Position numbers and translations under genes: made by a program. From Comamonas denitrificans (GTDB taxonomy: Bacteria > Pseudomonadota > Gammaproteobacteria > Burkholderiales > Burkholderiaceae_C), in assembly GCF_017368815.1 (NCBI RefSeq), contig NZ_JAFNME010000023.1:1-50761 (forward strand): a stretch of DNA of 50,761 nucleotides, in the 5' to 3' direction. The notes below the pieces were generated by a model, which saw only the letters and a list, made by a program, of their open reading frames with translations, was not told the origin of the DNA and made no database searches. Numbering within the stretch: the stretch's first letter is position 1; the number at the start of each line of letters is the position of its first letter. This document shows, in pieces, positions 1 to 7,681 of the stretch.

Positions 1-19
1 GGTCATTGGGGGGTGGGCC

Positions 20-733
20 TCATGCATCGTGCGCACCCTCTAGGCGCTTGTCCCAGTCCTCGACCTGCAGGCGCTGCAGCCGTCCCTGCACCAGGCGCTG
101 CCAGGACGGGGGGAGGTTCAATTGCGCCAGGGCGTGCAGGCTGGTGCTGTCCAAGCACTGGTGGTAGAGCACTTGCAGCACGCGGGTGAGTGGCCAATCG
201 GGGTGGGGGCGTTCGAGCAAATACAGCGCATCGCCCGCCTGCACCTGCCCGCCTTCAAGCACGCGCCAGTACCAGCCGGTGCGCCCGGTGGTTTGCACGT
301 GCCGGGCCATGTGGGCGTGGCCAAAGCGGGTGTTGAGCTTCCAGCAGGGCTGGCGGGTTTGGGCCAGCTCCAGCAGGCAGCTGCCCACACGCACACGGTC
401 GCCCCAGCACAGGCTGGCCTCGGTCATGCCGGTGGTGGAAAAGTTTTCGCCAAACGCCCCCGGCTGGCGCAGCACTGGCAGGTCGCCCAGTTCGGCTTGC
501 CAGGTGGCGTAATGCTCCCAAGCGTAGTGGTGGATGGCCTTGTCCGGCCCGCCGTGTACGCTGCGGTCGCCCTGCTCATCGCCCTCCAGCCCCTGGGCGG
601 TGAGGGTGATGGGGCCGGTGACAGGGTGCTTGTCGATGCCGCTCATGCCACCGGGGCGGCCATCGAATCGGGCATAGGGGCGGGCGCGGCCCCGCAAAAC
701 GGTGTGCAGGGTGCCAAGAAGCGTGGAAGTCAT
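20..733 (-). CDS. MOSC domain protein, YiiM-like
   Basis: A 237-residue protein of the MOSC (molybdenum cofactor sulfurase C-terminal) superfamily, closest in layout to YiiM. Proteins of this group are linked to molybdenum cofactor chemistry, and E. coli YiiM reduces N-hydroxylated bases. Visible family features are GGPDKAIHHYAWEHY at about residues 61-75, GAFGENFSTTGM at 92-103 and the conserved cysteine of QTRQPCWKLN (Cys130). A helical C-terminal tail (from about 175) fits the small 3-alpha domain that follows MOSC in YiiM. It is cytoplasmic, with no signal peptide. It follows the ProQ-like gene in the same direction, but a palindromic repeat separates the two, so co-transcription is uncertain. 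No clear Shine-Dalgarno precedes the ATG. The exact substrate cannot be read from the sequence. Confidence 0.88.
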   Translation of the reverse strand: MTSTLLGTLHTVLRGRARPYARFDGRPGGMSGIDKHPVTGPITLTAQGLEGDEQGDRSVHGGPDKAIHHYAWEHYATWQAELGDLPVLRQPGAFGENFSTTGMTEASLCWGDRVRVGSCLLELAQTRQPCWKLNTRFGHAHMARHVQTTGRTGWYWRVLEGGQVQAGDALYLLERPHPDWPLTRVLQVLYHQCLDSTSLHALAQLNLPPSWQRLVQGRLQRLQVEDWDKRLEGAHDA

Positions 734-810
734 AGCGCAGCAGTGGGCAAAGTCAAACTGCGCAAACCATACACCGCCCAGGGCGGTGTTGTGGCGTTGG
801 GGGTGGCTTC

Positions 811-974
811 AGAACGTGTTCACGCTCTCCTCGCGGGTGTGCAGTCGCGGCCTCGGGCGGTCTGCGGCGTTGCAAATCCTCGCCATAGCTACGGCTATGT
901 CTGTGGTTTGCGCCTTGCAGCCCATCCCGATCCGCATCCCGCACCCCTTCGCGCGCAGAGCGTGAACACGTTCT
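811..974. repeat. Palindromic repeat with AGAACGTGTTCACG ends, copy 1
   Basis: A 164 bp element beginning AGAACGTGTTCACG and ending with the exact inverse, CGTGAACACGTTCT. The whole unit is an imperfect palindrome: the left arm matches the reverse complement of the right arm over most of its length, down to a central CATAGC-TACG-GCTATG hairpin. A second copy in the same orientation lies at 2527-2688. It fills the gap between the ProQ-like gene and the MOSC gene, and its right end supplies the last two bases of the ProQ-like TAG stop. Any short protein predicted inside it is probably spurious. Confidence 0.85.
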
Positions 975-1656
975 AAGACTGCAGGTTTTGCAGCTGCGCG
1001 GCGCGGGCCAGTTGGCGCTCAACGGCTTTGGGGTGCATGCCGTACATCTGGGCAAAGGCGGCCGGGGTGGCCGCGCCGCTGGCCGCAAAGGAGCGCTGCA
1101 CGGCTTCGGCGCGGGCATCTTGCTCGGCGGCGTAGTCCAGCGCGGCGGTGATGGTCTCCAGCGCCTTGGGCTCTTTGGTGTTGGCCCGCTCTAAAAAGGC
1201 TTCGCGCGTCAGGCCACTGTCCATAAAGAGCTGGGCAATGCGCCGTTGCAGGCGCTGTTGCTGCTCTTCGACCGTCTCGCCGGGGCGGGGTTTGCGGCGT
1301 TTGAACACTTCCAGCACGGCGTGCAGAACATGCTCGGGGGCCATGGGTTCGACCGCATTGCCTTGCAAATCATGGCGCTGCGCCCCGCTGGCCACGGCCT
1401 GCAGGTAGCGGGTGGAGCGGGTGTGGATGGCCATGGCCACTTTCAGCCCGGCTTTGTCCAGCGTCTCGCCATGGGCGGCCAGCAGGTCTTGAAAAATGCC
1501 GCGTTTGAGCGGCTGCACGGTGGCCCCAAACAGTGCCGGGTACAGCTGCGCCAATTGCAGCAAAACGGGGTGCGGGCCCCGCTTTACGGCGGCCGTGTTG
1601 GCGGGGGGCAAGGTCGAGGCCTCGGGCGAGGCAGCAGCAGCGGTGGTATCAGTCAT
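973..1656 (-). CDS. ProQ/FinO family RNA chaperone
   Basis: A 227-residue protein with a FinO/ProQ RNA-binding domain at about residues 27-135. The signature is the run from HPVLLQLAQLYPALFG, through PLKRGIFQDLLA, to YLQAVASGAQRHDLQG. The family binds structured small RNAs and mRNA 3' ends and mediates RNA-based regulation in the cytoplasm. The N-terminus is a low-complexity Ala/Thr/Pro tail. The C-terminal half is rich in Arg, Gln and Ala and lacks the Tudor-like domain of E. coli ProQ. The stop codon TAG straddles the boundary of the palindromic repeat at 811-974, so the end of the protein may have been set by insertion of that element. The domain call is firm; the RNA partners are unknown. 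Confidence 0.87.
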   Translation of the reverse strand: MTDTTAAAASPEASTLPPANTAAVKRGPHPVLLQLAQLYPALFGATVQPLKRGIFQDLLAAHGETLDKAGLKVAMAIHTRSTRYLQAVASGAQRHDLQGNAVEPMAPEHVLHAVLEVFKRRKPRPGETVEEQQQRLQRRIAQLFMDSGLTREAFLERANTKEPKALETITAALDYAAEQDARAEAVQRSFAASGAATPAAFAQMYGMHPKAVERQLARAAQLQNLQS

Positions 1657-1878
1657 GGGCGGGCAGCCAAGGCTGCAAAGAAAAAACCAAAGCCCGCGAT
1701 GATGCCAGCATTAGGCTGTTTGCGCGGGTGAGCGCGATTTTTTCAGGCTTAATCGGTCAAAAGCCCCTTGAAATAAACACACTGGCCGACATCTTGGAGG
1801 GCCTGCAGGTCCAACCCCGGCCGCAAGCCCCGGCGCACTCTGCCATCGCTTCACATTGCCTTTTACAAAAGAGTTGTC

Positions 1879-2430
1879 ATGCAACGCCGTTCTTTCCTTG
1901 CTGTGCTGCCGTTGGGGGCCTTGCTTGCCGCCTGCAGCCCGGCGGTACCCACGCAGTGGCTCATTGGCACTGAAACCATCGAGGCGGCCCTGCAGCGGCG
2001 TTTTCCGCATGACTTGCCCTTGGCGGGGTTGTTGCAATTGAGTCTGGCCCAGCCGGTGCTGACCCTGCACCCCCCAACCCAGCAAATCGAGGCCCTGCTG
2101 CAAGCGGCGCTGTCCGGCCCCGCGCTGGGCAAGGTGTACACCGGAGCGGTCAGCCTGCGCTGCACCCTGGTCTTCGATGCGGCCACCGCCAGCGTACAGG
2201 CCCAGCAGGTGCAAGTGCAGCAAATGCGCTTGGATGGAGCCCCCGAAGCGTTGGCGCAAATGTTCAGCGCCTACGGCCCGTATGTGGTCGAGCACGTGCT
2301 GCAAGACTGGCCGCTGTACACCTTGAGCGCTGAGCAGCAACAGCAACTGAGCCGCTTGCATCTGGCGGTGGGCGACATCACGGTGCACGCCGATGGTCTG
2401 CGCATCGCTTTGCATTCAGTAAGCTCCTAA
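1879..2430 (+). CDS. DUF1439-like lipoprotein
   Basis: A 183-residue predicted lipoprotein. The N-terminus carries RRSFL followed by a hydrophobic stretch and the lipobox LAAC, with Cys19 as the lipidation site. The twin arginine followed by SFL resembles a Tat motif, so Tat export is possible but Sec cannot be excluded. The mature part resembles the YceB/DUF1439 family of small periplasmic lipoproteins (a SMP-like or BPI-like fold is suspected for relatives), for example TIEAALQRRFP near the start and LSAEQQQQLSRLHLAVGDI near the end. An AAAGAG Shine-Dalgarno lies just before the ATG. The gene stands alone, followed by repeat copy 2. Its function is not known. Confidence 0.75.
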   Translation: MQRRSFLAVLPLGALLAACSPAVPTQWLIGTETIEAALQRRFPHDLPLAGLLQLSLAQPVLTLHPPTQQIEALLQAALSGPALGKVYTGAVSLRCTLVFDAATASVQAQQVQVQQMRLDGAPEALAQMFSAYGPYVVEHVLQDWPLYTLSAEQQQQLSRLHLAVGDITVHADGLRIALHSVSS

Positions 2431-2526
2431 CGCACCCCACGGCGCTTTTCTGGCAACAGTGTGTTGTGCATTGCGGCCCTAGTAAAACCGCGCTGAAGCT
2501 GCAACTATTCACCACGCGCGGCCCTC

Positions 2527-2688
2527 AGAACGTGTTCACGATCTCCTCATGGGTGTGCGGGTGCGGCTTCGGGCGGTCTGCGTCGTTGCAAATCCTCGCA
2601 ATAGCCAAGCTATTGCTGTGGTTTGCGCCTCGCAACCCATCCCGAACCGCATCCCCCACACCTTCATTCGAGACCATGAACACGTTCT
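2527..2688. repeat. Palindromic repeat with AGAACGTGTTCACG ends, copy 2
   Basis: A 162 bp second copy of the element at 811-974, in the same orientation and with the same AGAACGTGTTCA ends. Its central hairpin reads CAATAGC-CAA-GCTATTG where copy 1 has CATAGC-TACG-GCTATG: the bases differ but the pairing is kept. It lies between the lipoprotein gene and the pirin gene and occupies most of that gap. Short predicted proteins across it are artefacts of the repeat. Confidence 0.85.
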
Positions 2689-2727
2689 CAGTGTTTTGGG
2701 GCTGGTGCTGGTTTGAAAGGTTTGCTG

Positions 2728-3792
2728 ATGTCGTCCTCCTCCTCCTCCTCCTCCTCCTCCCCCATCCTGCGCCGCCTGCCCCTGGGCAGCCAATGGCCGT
2801 GCATGAACCCCTTTTTATTCTGTGCCCACCATCTGGATGCCTACCCAAAGGGCAATGGCGCGTATGGCCCCGATGCGGCCTTGCTTGCCGGGCGCAATCT
2901 GGGCCATGACTTCAGCGGCCAAGACGGCTGGAACATGTACCACGGCCACACCGTGCCGGGCTTCCCTGTGCACCCGCACCGGGGGTTTGAAACCATCACC
3001 CTGGTGCGCCAGGGCATGCTCGACCACGCCGACTCGCTCGGGGCCATGGCCCGCTTTGGCGAAGGCGACGTGCAGTGGATGACGGCGGGCAGCGGCGTGC
3101 AGCACACAGAGATGTTTCCTCTGCTGCACACCGACCGGCCCAACCCGCTGCAGCTCTTCCAAATCTGGCTGAACCTGCCCGCCAGCCACAAGATGGACCC
3201 CGCCCACTTCACCATGTACTGGAACGAGACCATCCCCCGCCTGCACCACCACGACGCAGCCGGCCACACCACCACCGTCACCGTGGTCGCGGGCCCCTTG
3301 CCGGGGGCTGAAGCACCCTTGCCGCCACCACCGGCCTCGTGGGCCGCCCAAGCCGGCAGCGATGTGGCCGTGTGGATCATCGAACTGGCCCCTGGGGCGC
3401 AGTGGCAGCTGCCTGCTGCTACCAATAAAGAAGCTGTACGCGTACTTTATTGGTATGAAGGTGATGGTTTAAGTGTTGAAAACAAAGCAGAGCAAGCGCA
3501 AACAGCTCTTCAATTAGACAGCCAGCACGCCGTGCAACTGCACAACACTGGCCAGCAAACCGCCGCCTTGCTGCTGCTGCAAGGCGTGCCGATTGACGAG
3601 CCCGTGGCCCGCTACGGCCCCTTTGTGATGAACACCGAGGCCGAAATCCACCAAGCCATCAGCGACTACCGCCGCACCCAGTTCGGTGGCTGGCCCTGGC
3701 CAGAAAGCGCCCCCGTACACGGCCCTACGCCCCGGCGCTTTGCCCGTCGCCCCGGAAAAACCGAGGATGAGTGCCCCCCAGCAGCGGCCTAA
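2728..3792 (+). CDS. Pirin family protein
   Basis: A bicupin of the pirin family, 354 residues from the ATG at 2728. That start follows AAAGG at a good distance and is preferred to the in-frame TTG at 2713. The four metal ligands of pirins are present: His82 and His84 (FPVHPHRGFE) and His126 and Glu128 (GVQHTEM). An iron-dependent cupin is therefore expected; some bacterial pirins are quercetin dioxygenases, others regulate metabolic enzymes. Residues 2-11 are ten serines, nine of them encoded by a perfect TCC run. Residues near 232-265 are encoded by an AT-rich patch quite unlike the rest of the gene. It is a single gene, and its substrate is unknown. Confidence 0.9.
   Translation: MSSSSSSSSSSPILRRLPLGSQWPCMNPFLFCAHHLDAYPKGNGAYGPDAALLAGRNLGHDFSGQDGWNMYHGHTVPGFPVHPHRGFETITLVRQGMLDHADSLGAMARFGEGDVQWMTAGSGVQHTEMFPLLHTDRPNPLQLFQIWLNLPASHKMDPAHFTMYWNETIPRLHHHDAAGHTTTVTVVAGPLPGAEAPLPPPPASWAAQAGSDVAVWIIELAPGAQWQLPAATNKEAVRVLYWYEGDGLSVENKAEQAQTALQLDSQHAVQLHNTGQQTAALLLLQGVPIDEPVARYGPFVMNTEAEIHQAISDYRRTQFGGWPWPESAPVHGPTPRRFARRPGKTEDECPPAAA
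2731..2760 (+). repeat. TCC trinucleotide run in pirin start
   Basis: After ATG-TCG there are nine consecutive TCC codons, giving a ten-serine tail directly behind the start codon. The unit length is three, so slippage would change the number of serines without shifting the frame. Confidence 0.9.
3418..3523 (+). other. AT-rich codon island in pirin gene
   Basis: By hand count, 3421-3520 is about 39% G+C against about 73% in the preceding 100 bases. The frame is unbroken, but codons switch to AAT, AAA, GTA, CTT, TTA and AGT. It opens with a 10 bp perfect inverted repeat, ACCAATAAAG (3421-3430) and CTTTATTGGT (3445-3454), and further on contains AGCAAGCGCAAACAGCT, close to the reverse complement of the intergenic repeat core at 8702. 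Confidence 0.8.
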
Positions 3793-3869
3793 CCCCTGGC
3801 CTTGGCCCAGTGGCCCAGCGCTGGCATCAGCGACAATGGCCGCCTTGTTTTGTTTTCACCCACCATCCC

Positions 3870-4355
3870 ATGCCAATTACCCAAGACACCGCCGTTACCC
3901 TGCGCTACACCGTGCATGAATTGCTGCCCAATGGCAGCGCCTTGAAACTGCTGGACAAAGGCCATATGGCCTACCTGCACGGCGGGTATGAAAATATTTT
4001 TCCGAAAGTGGAAGCGGCCCTGGCCGAAAAAACCGTGGGCGACAGCGTGACCGTGGACCTGGCCGTTGAAGATGCCTTTGGTGCCATTGACAACAGCCTC
4101 AAGCGCACCATCCCCAAAGGCGACTTTCCCCCCGGCGTGAAAGTCGGCGGCCAGCTGCGCGGCAGCAACGACCAAGGCGAGCCGCAGGTGTACAACGTCG
4201 TGAAAATCAAAGGCCCCGTGGTACTGCTGGACGGCAACCACCCCTTGGCGGGCAAAGCCCTGCGCTTTACCGCCAGCGTGACCGAGGTGCGTGCGGCCAC
4301 AGCCGAAGAAATCGCCCACCGCCACGTGCATGGCGGCCACGGGCACCACCACTGA
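3870..4355 (+). CDS. slyD: SlyD-type FKBP peptidyl-prolyl isomerase
   Basis: A 161-residue FKBP-type prolyl isomerase and chaperone of the SlyD group. The start chosen is the ATG giving MPITQDTAVTLRYTVHE; the frame is open further upstream, but that part overlaps the pirin gene and shows no similarity. The split FKBP domain (residues 1-70 and about 120-145) surrounds an insert-in-flap segment. Family motifs include GGYENIFPKVEAAL and VEDAFG. The C-terminus HRHVHGGHGHHH is a short metal-binding tail; in E. coli SlyD such a tail delivers nickel to hydrogenase. The stop codon touches the stop codon of the convergent response regulator gene with no base between them. Confidence 0.9.
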   Translation: MPITQDTAVTLRYTVHELLPNGSALKLLDKGHMAYLHGGYENIFPKVEAALAEKTVGDSVTVDLAVEDAFGAIDNSLKRTIPKGDFPPGVKVGGQLRGSNDQGEPQVYNVVKIKGPVVLLDGNHPLAGKALRFTASVTEVRAATAEEIAHRHVHGGHGHHH

Positions 4356-5030
4356 TCACCCCGGAATTTTTTCCAGGCAATACCCCAGGCCCCGCACCGT
4401 GGCGATACGGATGGGGCCTTTTTCAATCTTTTTGCGCAGGCGGTGGATATAGACCTCGATGGCGTTGTTGCTCACCTCTTCGCCCCACTCGCACAGGCGC
4501 TCGACCAATTGCTCTTTGCTGACCAAGCGGCCTGCGCGCTGCAGCAGCACCTCCAGCAGGCCCAGCTCGCGGGCGGACAGCTCGACCATCTTGCCGTCAA
4601 TGGTGGCCACGCGGCCTGCTTGGTCGTAGGTCAGCGGGCCATGCTTGATGGTGCTGGTGGAGTTGCCCATGCCCCGGCGGGCCAGGGCGCGCACCCGCGC
4701 CTCCAGCTCTTGCAGGCTAAAGGGCTTGGCCATGTAGTCATCGGCCCCCAGGTCGAGGCCTTTGACGCGCTCTTCCACGGCATCGGCGGCCGTCAAAATC
4801 AGCACCGGCAGGCTGTCGCCACGGCTGCGCAGGCGGCGCAACACCTCCAGCCCATGGATGCGCGGCAAGCCCAAATCCAAAATCAGCAGGTCAAAATGGT
4901 TGTGCGTGACCAAGGCGGTATCGGCCTCGGCGCCGTTGGCCACGTGATCCACCACGGCGCCAGAGGTTCGCAAGCTGCGCAGCAAGCCATCCGCCAGGAC
5001 TTGGTCATCTTCGGCAATCAAAATGCGCAT
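4356..5030 (-). CDS. OmpR-family response regulator, orphan
   Basis: A 224-residue two-component regulator. The start is the ATG after AAGGAG that gives MRILIAEDDQ; a longer open frame upstream has no receiver homology. The receiver domain (1-118) has the acidic pair at 8-9, the phosphoacceptor Asp52 in LILDLGLP, Thr in LILTAADA and Lys in MAKPFS. A winged-helix OmpR/PhoB domain fills residues 130-222 (ELGLLEVLLQRAGRLVSK, VYIHRLRKKIE, VRGLGY). It resembles QseB/TctD-type regulators. No histidine kinase gene is adjacent: the neighbours are convergent slyD and divergent yajC. The target genes and partner kinase are therefore unknown. Confidence 0.9.
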   Translation of the reverse strand: MRILIAEDDQVLADGLLRSLRTSGAVVDHVANGAEADTALVTHNHFDLLILDLGLPRIHGLEVLRRLRSRGDSLPVLILTAADAVEERVKGLDLGADDYMAKPFSLQELEARVRALARRGMGNSTSTIKHGPLTYDQAGRVATIDGKMVELSARELGLLEVLLQRAGRLVSKEQLVERLCEWGEEVSNNAIEVYIHRLRKKIEKGPIRIATVRGLGYCLEKIPG

Positions 5031-5341
5031 ACTTATCGTCTCCTTACAAATTGCGGGCGCAAGTGTAGGGGGATCGGTGCCACCGTGTTGGCCTTGCCTG
5101 CAGAGAAAAATAGCTTTCAGGCCAGATTTTTCAATGTGCTGCGCCATTCCGTAAAAAACCTAGTACAAACCCTTGTTGGTTTTTGTGCGTTTGGCATGAC
5201 GGGCTATCGTTAGATAGCGTTGATTTTTTTGGCCGCCAAAGGCCTGGCCCTACAATGAAGGGTTTGTAGCAAAGCCTTGGGCTGGCCCGCTGAGGGCACT
5301 GTCTTGCCCGTTACCCCCCCTCTTTTTTTGTGGAGTCTTTT
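5031..5341. promoter_or_regulatory. Divergent regulatory region, regulator/yajC
   Basis: A 311 bp gap between two divergent genes with no convincing gene inside. It holds a nested hairpin at 5154-5184 (AAAAACC, ACAA ... TTGT, GGTTTTT), a perfect 6 bp inverted repeat at 5203-5218 (GCTATC-GTTA-GATAGC) and a TACAAT -10-like box at 5251-5256 pointing to yajC. The GGAG before the yajC GTG is at 5332-5335. No good -35 was found, so the promoter is tentative. Confidence 0.45.
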
Positions 5342-5668
5342 GTGTTTATTTCTTCTGCTTTTGCCCAAACTGCCCCCGCTGCCGGTGGCGACATCATGAG
5401 CCAGCTGGGCCAGTTTTTGCCGCTGGCGCTGATGTTTGTGGCCCTGTACTTCATCATGATTCGGCCACAAATGAAACGCCAAAAAGAGCACCGTGCCATG
5501 GTGGAGGCGCTGGCCAAAGGGGATGAAGTGGTCACCGCCGGTGGCTTGCTGGGCCGTGTGGCCGATCTGGACGAGCAGCACCTGTTTATCGAAATTGCCA
5601 GCGGCGTGAAAGTGCAAGTGCAGCGCCAAGCCGTGACGCAAGTCTTGCCCAAAGGCTCTTTGAAATAA
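5342..5668 (+). CDS. yajC: Sec translocon accessory subunit YajC
   Basis: A 108-residue inner membrane protein, the small partner of SecD-SecF in the holo-translocon. I chose the GTG at 5342, which follows GGAG at the right spacing and gives the family's usual FISSAFAQ N-terminus; GTG 5330 would place the Shine-Dalgarno inside the gene. One membrane segment, FLPLALMFVALYFIMI, is followed by the conserved RPQMKRQKEH and by GDEVVTAGGLLGRV. It is the first gene of yajC-secD-secF. The tgt and queA genes that often precede yajC in proteobacteria are not here. Confidence 0.93.
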   Translation: MFISSAFAQTAPAAGGDIMSQLGQFLPLALMFVALYFIMIRPQMKRQKEHRAMVEALAKGDEVVTAGGLLGRVADLDEQHLFIEIASGVKVQVQRQAVTQVLPKGSLK

Positions 5669-5726
5669 TCCCGGCTGCAGGGGCGCTGTTCTGCAGCGCA
5701 CTGCAGGCCTTGACCCTCGCGCCGTT

Positions 5727-7670
5727 ATGAATCGTTATCCATTCTGGAAGTACGCTATCTTAGGGATAGCGTTGCTGATTGGGGTGATCTTCACCCTGCC
5801 CAATTTTTTTGGCGAGGCCCCTGCCGTGCAGGTGTCCTCGGCCAAAGCCACCCTCAAAGTTGATCTGACCACCTTGAAACAGGTGGAAGCGGCCTTGCAA
5901 GCGGCCGGCGTAACGCCCGACACCCTGGGGCTGGAAGGCAACTCGGTTCGCGCCCGGTTCGCCACGCCCGACGAGCAGCTCAAGGCCAAAGATGCCATTG
6001 AAAAAGCGCTCATCACCGACCCCACCGACCCGATGTTTATCGTGGCGCTGAACCTGGTGCCGCGCACCCCCGCCTGGCTCTCGGCCCTGGGGGCCCAACC
6101 CATGTACCTGGGGCTGGACCTGCGCGGTGGCGTGCACTTCATGCTGCAGGTGGACATGGACGCTGCGCTGACCAAAAAGACAGAATCTCTGGCGGGTGAC
6201 TTGCGCACCATGCTGCGGGACAAGGGCATCCGCCATGGCGGCATCACCCGGGATGGGCAAACCGTAGAAATCCGTTTGCGCAACGAGGCCGACATCACCG
6301 CCACCCGCAACCTGATCACCGACCAACTGCCCGACCTGCAAGCCCAGGTGCTGGGCAGTGGCAGCGAGCAGCGCATCCGCGCCAGCATCAAGCCCGAAGC
6401 CCTGCGCAAAGTGCAGGAGCAGGCGCTCAAGCAAAACATCACTACCCTGCACAACCGCATCAACGAGCTGGGCGTGGCCGAGCCGGTGATCCAGCAACAA
6501 GGCCTGGATCGCATCGTGGTGCAATTGCCCGGCGTGCAGGACACCGCCAAGGCCAAAGACATCTTGGGCCGCACCGCCACGCTGGAGCTGCGCATGGTGG
6601 ATGAATCCTCCGAAGGCCGCGCCGCTGAACTGGGCACCGCGCCGGTGCCCTTTGGTGCCGAGCGCTACCTGGACCGCAACGGCCAGGCCGTGATCGTGTA
6701 CAAGCAGGTCATCCTGACCGGTGAGAACCTGACCGATGCCCAGCCCGGTTTTGACAGCCAAACGCAAGAGCCCACCGTGAACCTGGTGCTCGATGCCAAA
6801 GGCGCGCGCGTTTTCAAAGACATCACGCGCGAGAGCATTGGCAAGCGCATGGCCATCATCTTGTTTGAAAAAGGCAAGGGCGAAGTGGTCACCGCCCCGG
6901 TCATCCGCAGCGAAATCGGCGGCGGCCGGGTGCAAATCTCGGGCCGCATGACGGCGCAAGAAGCCAGCGACACCGCGCTGCTGCTGCGTGCAGGTTCGCT
7001 GGCCGCACCCATGGACATCATTGAGGAATACACCATCGGCCCCAGCCTGGGCGCCGATAACATCCAGCGCGGCATTGACTCTGTGGTCTGGGGCATGGTG
7101 GCCATTGCCGTCTTCATGTGCGCGTACTACGCGCTGTTTGGCGTGTTCTCCACCATCGCTTTGGGCGTAAACGTGTTGCTCTTGATGGCGGTGCTGTCCA
7201 TGCTGCAAGCCACCTTGACCCTGCCCGGCATTGCCGCCATGGCGCTGGCCATTGGCGTGGCCATTGACTCCAACGTGCTCATCAACGAGCGCATTCGCGA
7301 AGAGCTGCGTGCGGGTATGTCGCCCCAGCAAGCCATCCACGCCGGTTACGACCGCGCTTGGGCCACCATCCTGGACTCCAACTTGACGACGCTGATCGTC
7401 GGTCTGGCCCTGCTGGCCTTTGGCTCGGGCGTGGTGCGCGGCTTTGCCGTGGTGCACAGCATCGGCATTGCCACCAGCATGTTCTCGGCGGTGTTCTTCT
7501 CGCGCGGCCTGGTGAACCTGTGGTACGGCGGCAAGAAAAAGCTCAAGAGCCTGTCCATCGGCCAAGTCTGGAAGCCAGAGCCGGAGGCGGATACCGCCCC
7601 CACCGGCGCATCGCTGGCCTCGATAGCCACCTCGCCGCTGCAGTCCCCGGCAAAGACCGACCAACCCTAA
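5727..7670 (+). CDS. secD: Protein translocase subunit SecD
   Basis: A 647-residue RND-type membrane protein that uses the proton gradient to pull exported proteins out of the SecYEG channel. The first membrane segment lies at about residues 9-27. The P1 periplasmic domain starts near GLDLRGGVHFMLQVD. The C-terminal half has the five-helix membrane bundle with GPSLGADNIQRG before it and the hallmark AIGVAIDSNVLINERIREE, which carries the functional aspartate. The length is normal for betaproteobacteria. It lies 58 bases after yajC, and secF begins 11 bases after its stop behind a very strong AAAGGAGGATGAG. Confidence 0.97.
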   Translation: MNRYPFWKYAILGIALLIGVIFTLPNFFGEAPAVQVSSAKATLKVDLTTLKQVEAALQAAGVTPDTLGLEGNSVRARFATPDEQLKAKDAIEKALITDPTDPMFIVALNLVPRTPAWLSALGAQPMYLGLDLRGGVHFMLQVDMDAALTKKTESLAGDLRTMLRDKGIRHGGITRDGQTVEIRLRNEADITATRNLITDQLPDLQAQVLGSGSEQRIRASIKPEALRKVQEQALKQNITTLHNRINELGVAEPVIQQQGLDRIVVQLPGVQDTAKAKDILGRTATLELRMVDESSEGRAAELGTAPVPFGAERYLDRNGQAVIVYKQVILTGENLTDAQPGFDSQTQEPTVNLVLDAKGARVFKDITRESIGKRMAIILFEKGKGEVVTAPVIRSEIGGGRVQISGRMTAQEASDTALLLRAGSLAAPMDIIEEYTIGPSLGADNIQRGIDSVVWGMVAIAVFMCAYYALFGVFSTIALGVNVLLLMAVLSMLQATLTLPGIAAMALAIGVAIDSNVLINERIREELRAGMSPQQAIHAGYDRAWATILDSNLTTLIVGLALLAFGSGVVRGFAVVHSIGIATSMFSAVFFSRGLVNLWYGGKKKLKSLSIGQVWKPEPEADTAPTGASLASIATSPLQSPAKTDQP

Positions 7671-7681
7671 AGGAGGATGAG

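Noticed and set aside
1-19. Possible start of another minus-strand gene at position 6
   Set aside because: An ATG is present on the minus strand, but only two codons are visible, so nothing can be supported.
702-965. Short protein across repeat copy 1 similar to one across copy 2
   Set aside because: The similarity comes from the DNA repeat itself; the palindrome and lack of a ribosome binding site argue against a real gene.
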